Source of the DNA: Acetatifactor sp.
GTDB lineage: Bacteria; Bacillota; Clostridia; Lachnospirales; Lachnospiraceae
Direction of reading: 5' to 3'
DNA length: 24,690 nucleotides
Assembly (NCBI GenBank): GCA_016303085.1
Contig: JAEDMI010000012.1
Location: 1 to 24,690, forward strand
Numbering within the stretch: position 1 is the first letter of the stretch; every line of letters begins with the position of its first letter. A program made the position numbers and the translations under genes. The notes below the pieces were generated by a model. The model was given only the letters and a program-made list of their open reading frames with translations, had not been told where the DNA came from and searched no databases. Positions 16,520 to 24,065 of the stretch are shown here, piece after piece.

Positions 16520-16591
16520 AGAATTGCATGAGCAATGCTTCCCGGAAAACATGATTTGTAAGACGGAACAATAAATAGTGAGAGGGAATAT

Positions 16592-17344
16592 ATGAGTCAA
16601 AGTAAGGAAATTTTGTTTGCACAGACGTTGGAAAAGGTGCGGGCGCTGGCGAAGGAGCAGGGTAATTGCATCAGTGAGGAGCAGGTCAGGGAGGCTTTTA
16701 CAGAGCAGAAACTGAATGAGAGCCAGCTGCAGATGGTGTTTGACTACCTGGTAAAGCATAAGGTGGGAATCGGCCAGCCCGTGGATTTGGATGAATACCT
16801 GACGGATGAAGAGAGGAATTATCTGCAGGATTATCTGGACGAGCTTTCGGGACTTCCTGAATTCACTGCGGGTGAAATTGATGCGTTGACCATATCTGCC
16901 ATGGCGGGAGAGCCGGATGCACAGCAGAAGCTGATTCAGAATTATCTGAAGGATGTGGTTGACATCGCGAAGCTTTATACGGGGCAGGGGGTTTTTCTGG
17001 AAGACTTAATAGGAGAAGGAAATGTGGCGCTTGCTACGGGAGTGAGCATGTTGGGAAGTCTGGAAACACCTTCTGAGGCACAGGGGATGCTGGCCAAGAT
17101 GATGATGGATGCCATGGAGGAATATATTCAGGAAAATGCTTCTAATGAGAAGATTGACCAAAAAGTGGCGGACAAGGTAAACCTGGTGGCAGATAAGGCA
17201 AGGGAACTGGCTGAGGAACTACACCGGAAGGTGACACCGGAGGAACTGGCACAGGAGTCCGGACTGTCACTGAAAACAATTCGGGATGCATGGCGGATGA
17301 GCGGCTATAAAATTGAGGACATTGACGGTACACAGGAAAAATAA
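16592..17344 (+). CDS. Sigma-70-like protein with core-binding region but no clear promoter-recognition domains
   Basis: The 250-residue protein looks like part of a sigma factor. Residues 11-61 form a small helical domain resembling sigma region 1.1. Residues 90-155 match regions 1.2-2.2, the part that binds the RNA polymerase clamp: ISAMAGEPDAQQKLIQNYLK, DVVDIAKLYTGQG and LEDLIGEGNVALATG correspond to the family's NLRLVV-IAkkY-G-G-LDLIQEGN pattern. The usual region 2.3-2.4 (aromatic FSTYA-WWI and the -10-reading helix) is replaced by an acidic, methionine-rich helix (about 160-210). Residues 214-246 (VTPEELAQESGLSLKTIRDA) look like region 3. The protein then ends; region 4, which reads the -35, is missing. 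The ribosome site AGAGGGAA precedes the ATG. It could bind RNA polymerase without promoter choice, as a decoy or regulator; this is inference. Confidence 0.7.
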   Translation: MSQSKEILFAQTLEKVRALAKEQGNCISEEQVREAFTEQKLNESQLQMVFDYLVKHKVGIGQPVDLDEYLTDEERNYLQDYLDELSGLPEFTAGEIDALTISAMAGEPDAQQKLIQNYLKDVVDIAKLYTGQGVFLEDLIGEGNVALATGVSMLGSLETPSEAQGMLAKMMMDAMEEYIQENASNEKIDQKVADKVNLVADKARELAEELHRKVTPEELAQESGLSLKTIRDAWRMSGYKIEDIDGTQEK

Positions 17345-17375
17345 GTGAAGAATGCGGGAAAGGTTTGGGATTAAA

Positions 17376-17795
17376 ATGAACCGTACGGTATATGAGGATT
17401 ACAAGTACAGCATGCAGGACACAAGCCGCGTCTATGTGGGGTGCAAATATACCTTTGGGGAACTTCTGGATGCGGAGGAGGTCCTGTTTAAGTTTCGCAT
17501 GCTGGTACAAAAATATATTGTGCCGGAGGCAGACCTGGAGGATACGCTGGAGACGCATTTGTATTATCTGGAGCCCACAGGATTTCTTGTAAAGTTGTAT
17601 AAGCAGATGAAGGCGAGAATCAAGGTCAATGTCATTGAGGAAAAAAAGAGACTGTTTAGAAAGCCCAAAAAGGAATATGTTACAAAACAGTTTACCATTG
17701 AGCAGTTGACCGGAATGACGAAAGAGGAGAAGGAGGCCTGCGGATTGGTCATCCAGGAGTTGTCAGTGAGTAAGTTTGCAATCATGGGATTATAA
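17376..17795 (+). CDS. Conserved-looking hypothetical protein, 139 residues
   Basis: I do not recognise the family. The product is soluble, with no signal peptide or membrane segment. It has an aromatic N-terminal part (TVYEDYKYSM, then RVYVGCKYTFGELLDAEEVL), a central helical part, a basic stretch (KARIKVNVIEEKKRLFRKPK) and an acidic tail. An in-frame ATG at 17352 lies directly after GTGAAG with no proper spacing; the ATG at 17376 has GGGAAAGG about 12 bases upstream and is preferred, but not firmly. The gene lies 31 bases after the sigma-like gene and 22 before the M16 peptidase, so all three are probably cotranscribed. Because of that link, a partner role with the sigma-like protein is conceivable but not shown. 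Confidence 0.7.
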   Translation: MNRTVYEDYKYSMQDTSRVYVGCKYTFGELLDAEEVLFKFRMLVQKYIVPEADLEDTLETHLYYLEPTGFLVKLYKQMKARIKVNVIEEKKRLFRKPKKEYVTKQFTIEQLTGMTKEEKEACGLVIQELSVSKFAIMGL

Positions 17796-17817
17796 ATATT
17801 TAAAAAGGAGACGACAA

Positions 17818-20730
17818 ATGAGAGTAGAAGACTTAACAGCCTATGAGGTAATTGAAAAGAGAGAGATTAAGGACATCGACAGTGTGGCTTATCTGTGCCG
17901 GCACAAAAAGACCGGTGCAAGGGTTGCACTGATTTCCAACGACGATGACAACAAGGTGTTTTACATCGGTTTTCGTACAACACCAACGGATTCCACAGGT
18001 GTAGCCCATATCACGGAACATTCCGTGCTCTGCGGCTCCAAGAATTTCCCCGTAAAGGACCCTTTTGTGGAGCTGGTGAAAGGTTCCCTGAATACTTTTT
18101 TGAATGCAATGACTTATCCCGATAAGACGCTGTATCCTGTGGCGAGTTGCAACGACAAGGACTTTCAGAATCTGATGCATGTTTATTTGGATGCGGTATT
18201 TTATCCAAACACATACCGGAACGAGGCTATTTTCCGCCAGGAGGGCTGGCATTATGAGCTGAGTGAGGAGGGAGAACTGACCTATAACGGTGTGGTTTAC
18301 AATGAAATGAAGGGGGCACTTTCCTCTCCCGATGATGTGCTATGGAGAGAAGTTCCGGCGGCTTTGTATCCGCATACCACCTATGCAGTGGAGTCCGGCG
18401 GGGATCCCAAGGATATTCCGAACCTGACCTACGAGCAGTTCCTGGATTTCCACAGAACCTACTATCATCCCTCCAACAGCTATATCTACCTGTACGGAAA
18501 TATGGACATGGCGGAAAAACTCACTTATATTGATGAGGAATACCTTTCCAAGTTCGATTACCTGAAGGTGGATTCCGAGATTCAGACTGAGCCTGCCTTT
18601 GAAAAGCCGGTGCGTAATGTGATTGAGTTCCCTGTCAGCGAGGGGGAAAACGTGGAGGAAAACACCTATTTGGTTCAGGCCTTTGCGGCAGGAGACAATC
18701 TGGACAAAGAGCTTTATGTGGCAATGAAGATTCTGGATTTTGCACTTTGTACCGTGCCCGGTGCACCTTTAAAGCAGGCATTGATTGACAGAGGTATCGG
18801 CAAGGATGTCTTCAGCATGGTGGAGAATATCAGGCAGCCGTTGTTCGCAGTGGTGGCAAAGGGAACCTCTGTAGGCCGGGAGGAAGAGTTTAAGGCAGTT
18901 ATCCGGGAAGTGTTGGAGAACATCGTGAAGAACGGATTTGACGAGAAGGCACTTCTTTCTGCCATTAATCATTTTGAGTTCCAATACAGAGAGGCAGATT
19001 TCGGTACAACACCCAAAGGCCTGATGTACGGAATTAAGATGATGGACAGCTGGCTGTATGACGAATCAAAGCCCTTTATCCATATTGAGGCAAACGAGAC
19101 CTATGCTTCCTTGCGCCGGAAGGTGAAGGAAGGGTATTTTGAGAAAATTATTGAAAAATATATGCTGAACAATACCCATTCCGCGACTGTTATTCTTCTG
19201 CCTAAGGAGGGACTGGCAAAGGAACAGGAGGAGGCGCTGAAGGCGAAACTCGCCAATATCAAGAGCGGTATGAGCGAGCAGGAGTTGGCTGATGTGCGGA
19301 CTATGATGGACAGACTGAATACCTTCCGGGAGAAGGAGGATGCTCCGGAGGATATTGCAAAGATTCCGCTGTTGACAAGAGCAGACTTAAAGCGTGAGGC
19401 GGCTCCTATCTACAACAAAGAGAAGAAGTTGGGAGATACCCCGGCCCTCCATCATGATATATTTACAAACGGCATCGGCTATTTCCGTCTGATATTTAAA
19501 ATAAAGGATATACCGGAGTCTTACTTCCCTTATCTGGGTATTCTGAAAAATGTATACTGCAATATGAATACTGCACATTATACCTACGGGGAGCTGTGCA
19601 GCGAAATCAATCTGGTTACCGGAGAGATTTTTGTGGCTCAAAACAATTACGGAAGCGTGGTGGAGCCGGATCAGTTTACCATGACCATGGAGGTTTGTAC
19701 CAAGGCATTGTACGAGAATCTGCCCAGAGCCATTGAACTGATGGAGGAACTGATTTTTACCACAGACCTTACGGATACCAAGAGACTGAAGGAAATTCTT
19801 GCGGAAAACAATTCCAAAGCCCGGGAATACATGATGCAGGCAGGACACGGTGTGGCAGTCAGCAGGGCGTTGTCCTACGGAAGTGTCAAGGATGCCATTG
19901 ACGAGGAGTTAAACGGTGTCAGCCAGTATCGTCTGACCTGTGAGTTGGAAAGGAATTTTGAGGAGAGAAAGGCTGAACTCGTGGAGAAGCTTCAGGCGCT
20001 CTGCAAGATGATTTTCCGTCCCGAGAACCTGATGATTGATTTCACGGGAGACGGAGAAGCACTTGAGAAGCTGGCAGGACCGGTGGCTGCGCTGAAGAGT
20101 AAGTTGTACACCGATGCGGTGGAGAAAGCGTCTTATATACCTGTACCGGAGAAGAAGAACGAGGGGCTTACGACCTCGGGACAGGTGGACTTTGTGTGTC
20201 GGGCCGGTAACTTCCGAAAGAAAGGGCTTCCCTACACAGGTGCGCTGACCGTGCTCCGTGTCATGATGGGTTATGAATATTTATGGGTGAATATACGTGT
20301 TAAGGGAGGAGCTTACGGCTGTATGTGCGGCTTCTTCAGGGACGGAGGCAGCTATTTCTGTTCCTACCGTGACCCTAACCTGGGACAGACCATTGATGTG
20401 TTTGAGAATGCAGCTGATTTCATAGCGAATTATGAGGCTGACGAGCGTACCATGACTCAGTATATCATCGGAGCCATCAGTGAGTTGGATACACCTCTGA
20501 CTGCTGCGGGAAAGGGACGCCGTTCCAGAGAGCACTATATGACCGGCATGACAAACGAAATGCTGCAGAGCGCAAGAAACCAGGTTTTGGATGCTACCCC
20601 CGATGATATCAGAGCTTTGTCAAAATATATCCGGGCATTTATGGATGACGATTTCCTGTGTGTTGTGGGAAATGAGCAGCAGATAATGGCAGAAAAAGAG
20701 AAATTTATGAAAATTGAGAACCTTTTCTGA
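17818..20730 (+). CDS. M16C family zinc metallopeptidase (PreP/Cym1-like)
   Basis: The 970-residue protein is a closed-chamber oligopeptidase of the pitrilysin superfamily, expected to degrade short unfolded peptides in the cytoplasm. The inverted zinc motif HITEH gives H64, E67 (general base) and H68. The distal zinc ligand is E163 in NEMKGALSSPDD. QEGWHYEL and FLNAMTYPDKTLYPVAS are typical of the presequence-peptidase branch. Four M16 modules with the M16C-associated linker (about 470-720) fit the length. The C-terminal half keeps VKGGAYGCMCGF and SYRDPNL, which supply the substrate-binding Arg/Tyr residues in this family. I start at the ATG at 17818 because AAAAGGAGA lies 6-13 bases upstream; an earlier in-frame ATG at 17776 overlaps the previous gene and has no ribosome site. 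It has no signal peptide. Bacterial homologues are common in Clostridia. Confidence 0.93.
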   Translation: MRVEDLTAYEVIEKREIKDIDSVAYLCRHKKTGARVALISNDDDNKVFYIGFRTTPTDSTGVAHITEHSVLCGSKNFPVKDPFVELVKGSLNTFLNAMTYPDKTLYPVASCNDKDFQNLMHVYLDAVFYPNTYRNEAIFRQEGWHYELSEEGELTYNGVVYNEMKGALSSPDDVLWREVPAALYPHTTYAVESGGDPKDIPNLTYEQFLDFHRTYYHPSNSYIYLYGNMDMAEKLTYIDEEYLSKFDYLKVDSEIQTEPAFEKPVRNVIEFPVSEGENVEENTYLVQAFAAGDNLDKELYVAMKILDFALCTVPGAPLKQALIDRGIGKDVFSMVENIRQPLFAVVAKGTSVGREEEFKAVIREVLENIVKNGFDEKALLSAINHFEFQYREADFGTTPKGLMYGIKMMDSWLYDESKPFIHIEANETYASLRRKVKEGYFEKIIEKYMLNNTHSATVILLPKEGLAKEQEEALKAKLANIKSGMSEQELADVRTMMDRLNTFREKEDAPEDIAKIPLLTRADLKREAAPIYNKEKKLGDTPALHHDIFTNGIGYFRLIFKIKDIPESYFPYLGILKNVYCNMNTAHYTYGELCSEINLVTGEIFVAQNNYGSVVEPDQFTMTMEVCTKALYENLPRAIELMEELIFTTDLTDTKRLKEILAENNSKAREYMMQAGHGVAVSRALSYGSVKDAIDEELNGVSQYRLTCELERNFEERKAELVEKLQALCKMIFRPENLMIDFTGDGEALEKLAGPVAALKSKLYTDAVEKASYIPVPEKKNEGLTTSGQVDFVCRAGNFRKKGLPYTGALTVLRVMMGYEYLWVNIRVKGGAYGCMCGFFRDGGSYFCSYRDPNLGQTIDVFENAADFIANYEADERTMTQYIIGAISELDTPLTAAGKGRRSREHYMTGMTNEMLQSARNQVLDATPDDIRALSKYIRAFMDDDFLCVVGNEQQIMAEKEKFMKIENLF

Positions 20731-20761
20731 TATCTTTCGTCTATACGGATAACAGAGCAGT

Positions 20762-20799
20762 AGAGGCACTTGGCGGACAGATACCCGACAGGTGCCTCT
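20762..20799 (+). other. Inverted repeat after the M16 peptidase gene
   Basis: AGAGGCAC (20762-20769) pairs with GTGCCTCT (20792-20799) around a 22-base loop. No T tract follows on either strand, so it is not a standard terminator. It could be a weak terminator, an mRNA-stabilising 3' end or an operator before the lipoprotein gene. I saw no clear promoter in 20731-20825. Confidence 0.35.
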
Positions 20800-20825
20800 C
20801 GGCAAATGGAGAGGGAGGAAGTAAT

Positions 20826-21806
20826 ATGAAAAAGAAAATAATGACAATGCTTGCGGTATGTCTGACAGCAATGCTGATGACGGGCTGTGGAGCAAGCAGC
20901 AAGGATTCCATGACGACTTTAATGGAGAATGGCAGCTGGTCGACTGAAGACTCTATGAGCTATGATATGGCTGAAGTAGATATGGGAGGAAGCTATTACG
21001 GAGAAGCAGTGAGTACAGGCTCCGCAGGAACAACAGAAAACGGGCAGATATTGACTGACAGAAAGCTGATCCGGAATGTGAATCTTGAAGTGGAGACAAA
21101 GGAATATGATGCGATGATGTCCAGTCTGGAGACACAGATTCAGGGGCTGGGAGGATACATAGAGAACATGGATTCTTACAACGGAAGCAGCTATTCCGGC
21201 TACCGCAATTCCCGCTATGCAAACCTGACAATCCGTATTCCGCAGACAAAGCTGGATGCATTTTTGGCTGTGATGCCGGATATATGCAATGTAGTGCGGC
21301 GTTCGGACAGTGTGGATGATGTAACATTGACCTATGTGGATATGGAAAGCCACAGGGATGCATTGAAAACGGAACAGACCAGACTGCTGGAACTGCTGGA
21401 GCAGGCGGAATGTTTGGAGGATATACTGACCATCGAGGAGCGGCTGACAACAGTCCGTTATCAACTGGAGAGCATGGAATCCCAGCTGCGCGCCATGGAC
21501 AATCAGGTGCAGTACAGTACCGTTTATTTGAGTATTTCAGAGGTGAAGGAACTGACTCCCGTGGAGGAAGTGGAAGAGACTGCATGGCAGAGAATTTCGG
21601 AGGGCTTTATGCACAGTCTGAGAAGCATAGGCCACGGATTTGCAGAGTTTGGTATCTGGTTTGTGATTCACATTCCCCAGCTGGTTATTTGGGCTGTAAT
21701 TATAACGGTAATTGTACTGTTAATAAAGAGACATCGGAAAAAGAAGGCAGCGAAGAAGGCAGCAAGGGAAGCTGAAGCGACAGCAGGACAAAATAATACA
21801 AAGTAA
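20826..21806 (+). CDS. DUF4349 lipoprotein with C-terminal membrane anchor
   Basis: The 326-residue protein has a lipoprotein signal with lipobox LMTGC; Cys21 would be lipidated and attached to the outer face of the membrane. After a Ser/Gly-rich linker (22-75), residues 77-255 match DUF4349: RKLIRNVNLEVETKEYDAMM, LGGYIENMDSY, NLTIRIPQTKLDAFL, then a coiled coil (about 175-225, with ECLEDILTIEERLTTVRYQL) and VQYSTVYLSI. A transmembrane helix lies near 280-302, followed by a strongly basic cytoplasmic tail (KRHRKKKAAKKAAREA). The lipidated start and the C-terminal helix anchor both ends. The ribosome site is GGGAGGAAG. The family's function is unknown; its shape suggests an envelope sensor or scaffold. 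It has its own terminator. Confidence 0.88.
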   Translation: MKKKIMTMLAVCLTAMLMTGCGASSKDSMTTLMENGSWSTEDSMSYDMAEVDMGGSYYGEAVSTGSAGTTENGQILTDRKLIRNVNLEVETKEYDAMMSSLETQIQGLGGYIENMDSYNGSSYSGYRNSRYANLTIRIPQTKLDAFLAVMPDICNVVRRSDSVDDVTLTYVDMESHRDALKTEQTRLLELLEQAECLEDILTIEERLTTVRYQLESMESQLRAMDNQVQYSTVYLSISEVKELTPVEEVEETAWQRISEGFMHSLRSIGHGFAEFGIWFVIHIPQLVIWAVIITVIVLLIKRHRKKKAAKKAAREAEATAGQNNTK

Positions 21807-21810
21807 TTTA

Positions 21811-21848
21811 AAAACAGTGCAACCCGGAAAAAGGCTGCACTGTTTTTT
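21811..21848 (+). terminator. Intrinsic terminator of the DUF4349 gene
   Basis: AACAGTGC (21813-21820) pairs with GCACTGTT (21837-21844), extended by flanking A-T pairs, and a T run follows to 21848. It begins a few bases after the stop codon. Confidence 0.9.
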
Positions 21849-21851
21849 ATC

Positions 21852-22055
21852 TTAGGAATAGAATCTGTTTTTCGACTCTGAGAACAGATAAAGGGCGAGG
21901 GGCTTGGGTTTCTCTGACAGCAGTGAGTATATCTCATCAAAGCTGTCGAAGGTGAGGATGGGCATGACAGAACCGAAGCTATCCTCCTGCATCAATTTTT
22001 CATCTGGTGTATCGCGACGAGAAACAAAATTACTCAAAGTTTCCGAAGGCTCCAT
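21852..22055 (-). pseudogene. Relic of an aldehyde dehydrogenase gene
   Basis: On the minus strand a 67-codon open stretch reads DEKLMQEDSFGSVMPILTF, then a DSFDE helix and PKPLALYLFSESKNRF. This matches the class-3-like aldehyde dehydrogenase segment around 'MxEEIFGPILPVLTYxxLDEAI...PKPLALYLF'. In an intact enzyme this segment lies about two thirds along the chain. Here the catalytic EEIFGP is changed to EDSFGS, there is no ribosome site before the Met, and an in-frame TAG lies only four codons upstream. The chain ends in a stop next to the DUF4349 terminator. Neither the NAD-binding part nor the catalytic Cys region is seen nearby. It is the remains of a gene that was once on the minus strand. 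The rest of the 360-base gap (22056-22166) holds the promoter of the next operon. Confidence 0.6.
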
Positions 22056-22083
22056 TGAAATGGGAGACTATGACTGATATGAT
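22055..22083 (+). promoter_or_regulatory. Predicted promoter of the XRE regulator / ABC operon
   Basis: TTGAAA (22055-22060) and TATGAT (22078-22083) are 17 bases apart, with TGA just before the -10 (extended -10). The regulator's ATG follows about 84 bases later. No clear operator repeat was found around it. Confidence 0.65.
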
Positions 22084-22166
22084 AAAGCTGTAAGAGATAA
22101 TTATGCCTGTGCAAGGTGTGAAAACATCCGAATAATTGCAGGTAGCGGAAAGACGGAGGTTTCTGT

Positions 22167-23324
22167 ATGAGTGGCTTAAATCTTGCGCAAAACATTATGC
22201 GCAACAGGAAAAACAGAGGGATTACCCAGGAGGAACTGGCGGAGTTTATCGGTGTTACCAAGGCTTCCGTGTCTAAATGGGAGACGGGAACCACAACCCC
22301 GGACATTCAGATACTGCCCCAGCTTGCCTCGTTTTTTGATGTCTCGGTGGATGAACTTCTGGGGTATGAAGCACAACTTACGAAAGAACAGATCCGGTTT
22401 TACTACCAGCAACTGGCAAGAGATTTTGCAGAAAAGCCTTTTGATGAGGTACTGGGAAAATGCGAGAGCCTGATTAAGAAGTATTATTGCTGTTACGAAT
22501 TTTTGGAAAATATGGCGGGACTTTTGTTGAACCATGCAAACCTTGCGGGAAATGCGGAAAAGAGTGGCGCGGTGCTCAAGCGGGCAGAGCAGCTCTGTCA
22601 GCGGGTAATGGAGAACAGCAGGGAAATCAGCCGCTGTGAGAACGCTGCTGCAATCCGAGGGGTAATACAACTGTATACGGGAAGAGCCGATGAGGTGGTG
22701 GAAGCATTTTCGGAAAAACTGGATGCAAACCGAATGGGAAATTGTGAAGGTCTTCTGACAGCGGCATATCTACAACTGGGAGAGCACGACAAGGCGGGAC
22801 TGTCCATACAGGTGGGAATGTATCAAAATTTGATACAGATGCTTGAATACTGCATGTACATGCTGATGTTGCCGGAACAGCCTCCTGTGAAAACTGAGGA
22901 GACCATCCGTCGCGCAGATGCCTTGTTAGAGAGCTTTCGAGTGGAGATGTTACATCCAAATGAGGCGGCAAAATTCCATTATCAGGCAGCGCTGGTGTAT
23001 TGCGGTTATCTGGAGGAGGCAAAGAAAACAGGAGAGAATTCCGGTATAGAGGAATGGGAAAGGAAAGTCTTTTTCAGGCTTGAAAAATACTGCGGTGCGG
23101 TGGAACAACTGATGAACGACGGTATCAAGCTTCATGGTGACGCTTATTTTACAAGGTTGGATGAATGGCTGGAAGGGCTGGTGGTGAACAGTGAGGTGAG
23201 AGTGGCGGAACTTGTGCGGGACAGTGTGACGGCTTCCCTTAGGAATCCTGTTTTTCGGTCTCTGCAAAATCAGGAAAAACTGCAAAGACAAATAGAACGT
23301 ATGGAAAAAATGCAACTCAGATAA
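22167..23324 (+). CDS. XRE-family transcriptional regulator with helical (TPR-like) C-terminal domain
   Basis: The 385-residue protein has an N-terminal helix-turn-helix (residues 6-65): LAQNIMRNRKNRGITQEELA, then FIGVTKASVSKWETG and SVDELLGYE, the typical Cro/C1-XRE pattern. The rest (about 75-385) is all-helical with repeated paired helices, such as RAEQLCQRVMENS and LLTAAYLQLGEHDKAGLSIQ, in the manner of TPR-containing XRE regulators that sense peptides or small ligands. GGAGG lies 7 bases before the ATG. Its stop is 18 bases before the ABC ATPase start, and the ABC gene's ribosome site overlaps its 3' end, so the two are cotranscribed. It most likely controls its own operon; the ligand is unknown. 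Confidence 0.88.
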   Translation: MSGLNLAQNIMRNRKNRGITQEELAEFIGVTKASVSKWETGTTTPDIQILPQLASFFDVSVDELLGYEAQLTKEQIRFYYQQLARDFAEKPFDEVLGKCESLIKKYYCCYEFLENMAGLLLNHANLAGNAEKSGAVLKRAEQLCQRVMENSREISRCENAAAIRGVIQLYTGRADEVVEAFSEKLDANRMGNCEGLLTAAYLQLGEHDKAGLSIQVGMYQNLIQMLEYCMYMLMLPEQPPVKTEETIRRADALLESFRVEMLHPNEAAKFHYQAALVYCGYLEEAKKTGENSGIEEWERKVFFRLEKYCGAVEQLMNDGIKLHGDAYFTRLDEWLEGLVVNSEVRVAELVRDSVTASLRNPVFRSLQNQEKLQRQIERMEKMQLR

Positions 23325-23342
23325 ATGAGGGAGGAAGAAAGT

Positions 23343-24065
23343 ATGTTGAAAATTGAGCATTTGACAAAACAGTACAAGGGTGGAAAGACAGCGGTATCGG
23401 ATTTAAGTATCCATGTTCGCCCCGGAGATATTTACGGATTTATCGGACACAACGGAGCAGGTAAGACGACTACCATAAAGAGTGTGGTTGGAATTCATGA
23501 TTTTGAGGAAGGTGAAATTACCGTTGACGGATTATCCGTGAAAAAGAATCCGTTGGAGTGCAAAAAGAGGATGGCATATATACCGGATAACCCGGATTTG
23601 TATGATTATCTCACAGGTATACAGTATCTGAATTTCATTGCGGATGTGTTTGAACTGTCCGGAGAGGACAGGGAGAGTGCGATTGAAAAGGAAGCCCGTG
23701 ATTTTGGAATCTATGATTCCCTTGGGGATTTGATTTCATCCTATTCCCACGGTATGAAACAGAAGCTTGCCATCATCGGGGCACTGATTCATCATCCGAG
23801 GCTCTTGATACTGGATGAGCCTTTTGTAGGACTTGACCCGGAAGCGGCACTGAAACTGAAGGAAAAGATGAAAGCGCTTTGTGCGGAAGGCAGTGCGGTT
23901 TTCTTTTCCACTCATGTTTTGGATGTGGCGGAAAAGCTGTGCAACCGCATCGCCATGATTTCTCACGGGAAGCTGGTACTGGAGGGAAATACAGAGGAGG
24001 TTCTGGGAGATAAATCTCTGGAACAGATATTTATGGAGGTGGCGGCAAATGGGCAGACAGATTAG
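23343..24065 (+). CDS. ABC transporter ATP-binding protein
   Basis: The 240-residue cytoplasmic ATPase drives an ABC-2-type exporter. Walker A is GHNGAGKTT with Lys41, the Q-loop region has YIPDNPDLYDYLTG, the signature is SYSHGMKQKL (SHGMK instead of the common SGGQ form, usual for this exporter class), Walker B is LLILDEPFVGLD and the switch His is in STHVLD. The GGAGG ribosome site is 8 bases before the ATG at 23343; the ATG at 23325 directly after the regulator's stop has no site of its own. The 3' end overlaps the permease gene by 17 bases. Substrate cannot be read from this protein. Antimicrobial or peptide export is the usual role of such XRE-linked pairs, but this is inference. Confidence 0.93.
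   Translation: MLKIEHLTKQYKGGKTAVSDLSIHVRPGDIYGFIGHNGAGKTTTIKSVVGIHDFEEGEITVDGLSVKKNPLECKKRMAYIPDNPDLYDYLTGIQYLNFIADVFELSGEDRESAIEKEARDFGIYDSLGDLISSYSHGMKQKLAIIGALIHHPRLLILDEPFVGLDPEAALKLKEKMKALCAEGSAVFFSTHVLDVAEKLCNRIAMISHGKLVLEGNTEEVLGDKSLEQIFMEVAANGQTD

Noticed and set aside
16520..16591. Small GCAT/ATGC hairpin between the rhomboid-like and sigma-like genes
   Set aside because: Its stem is only four base pairs and no T run follows, so it is not likely to terminate transcription.
20919..21585. Two overlapping minus-strand frames of 181 and 210 residues
   Set aside because: They are antisense to the DUF4349 gene, and their Pro/Ser/His-rich translations match no family.
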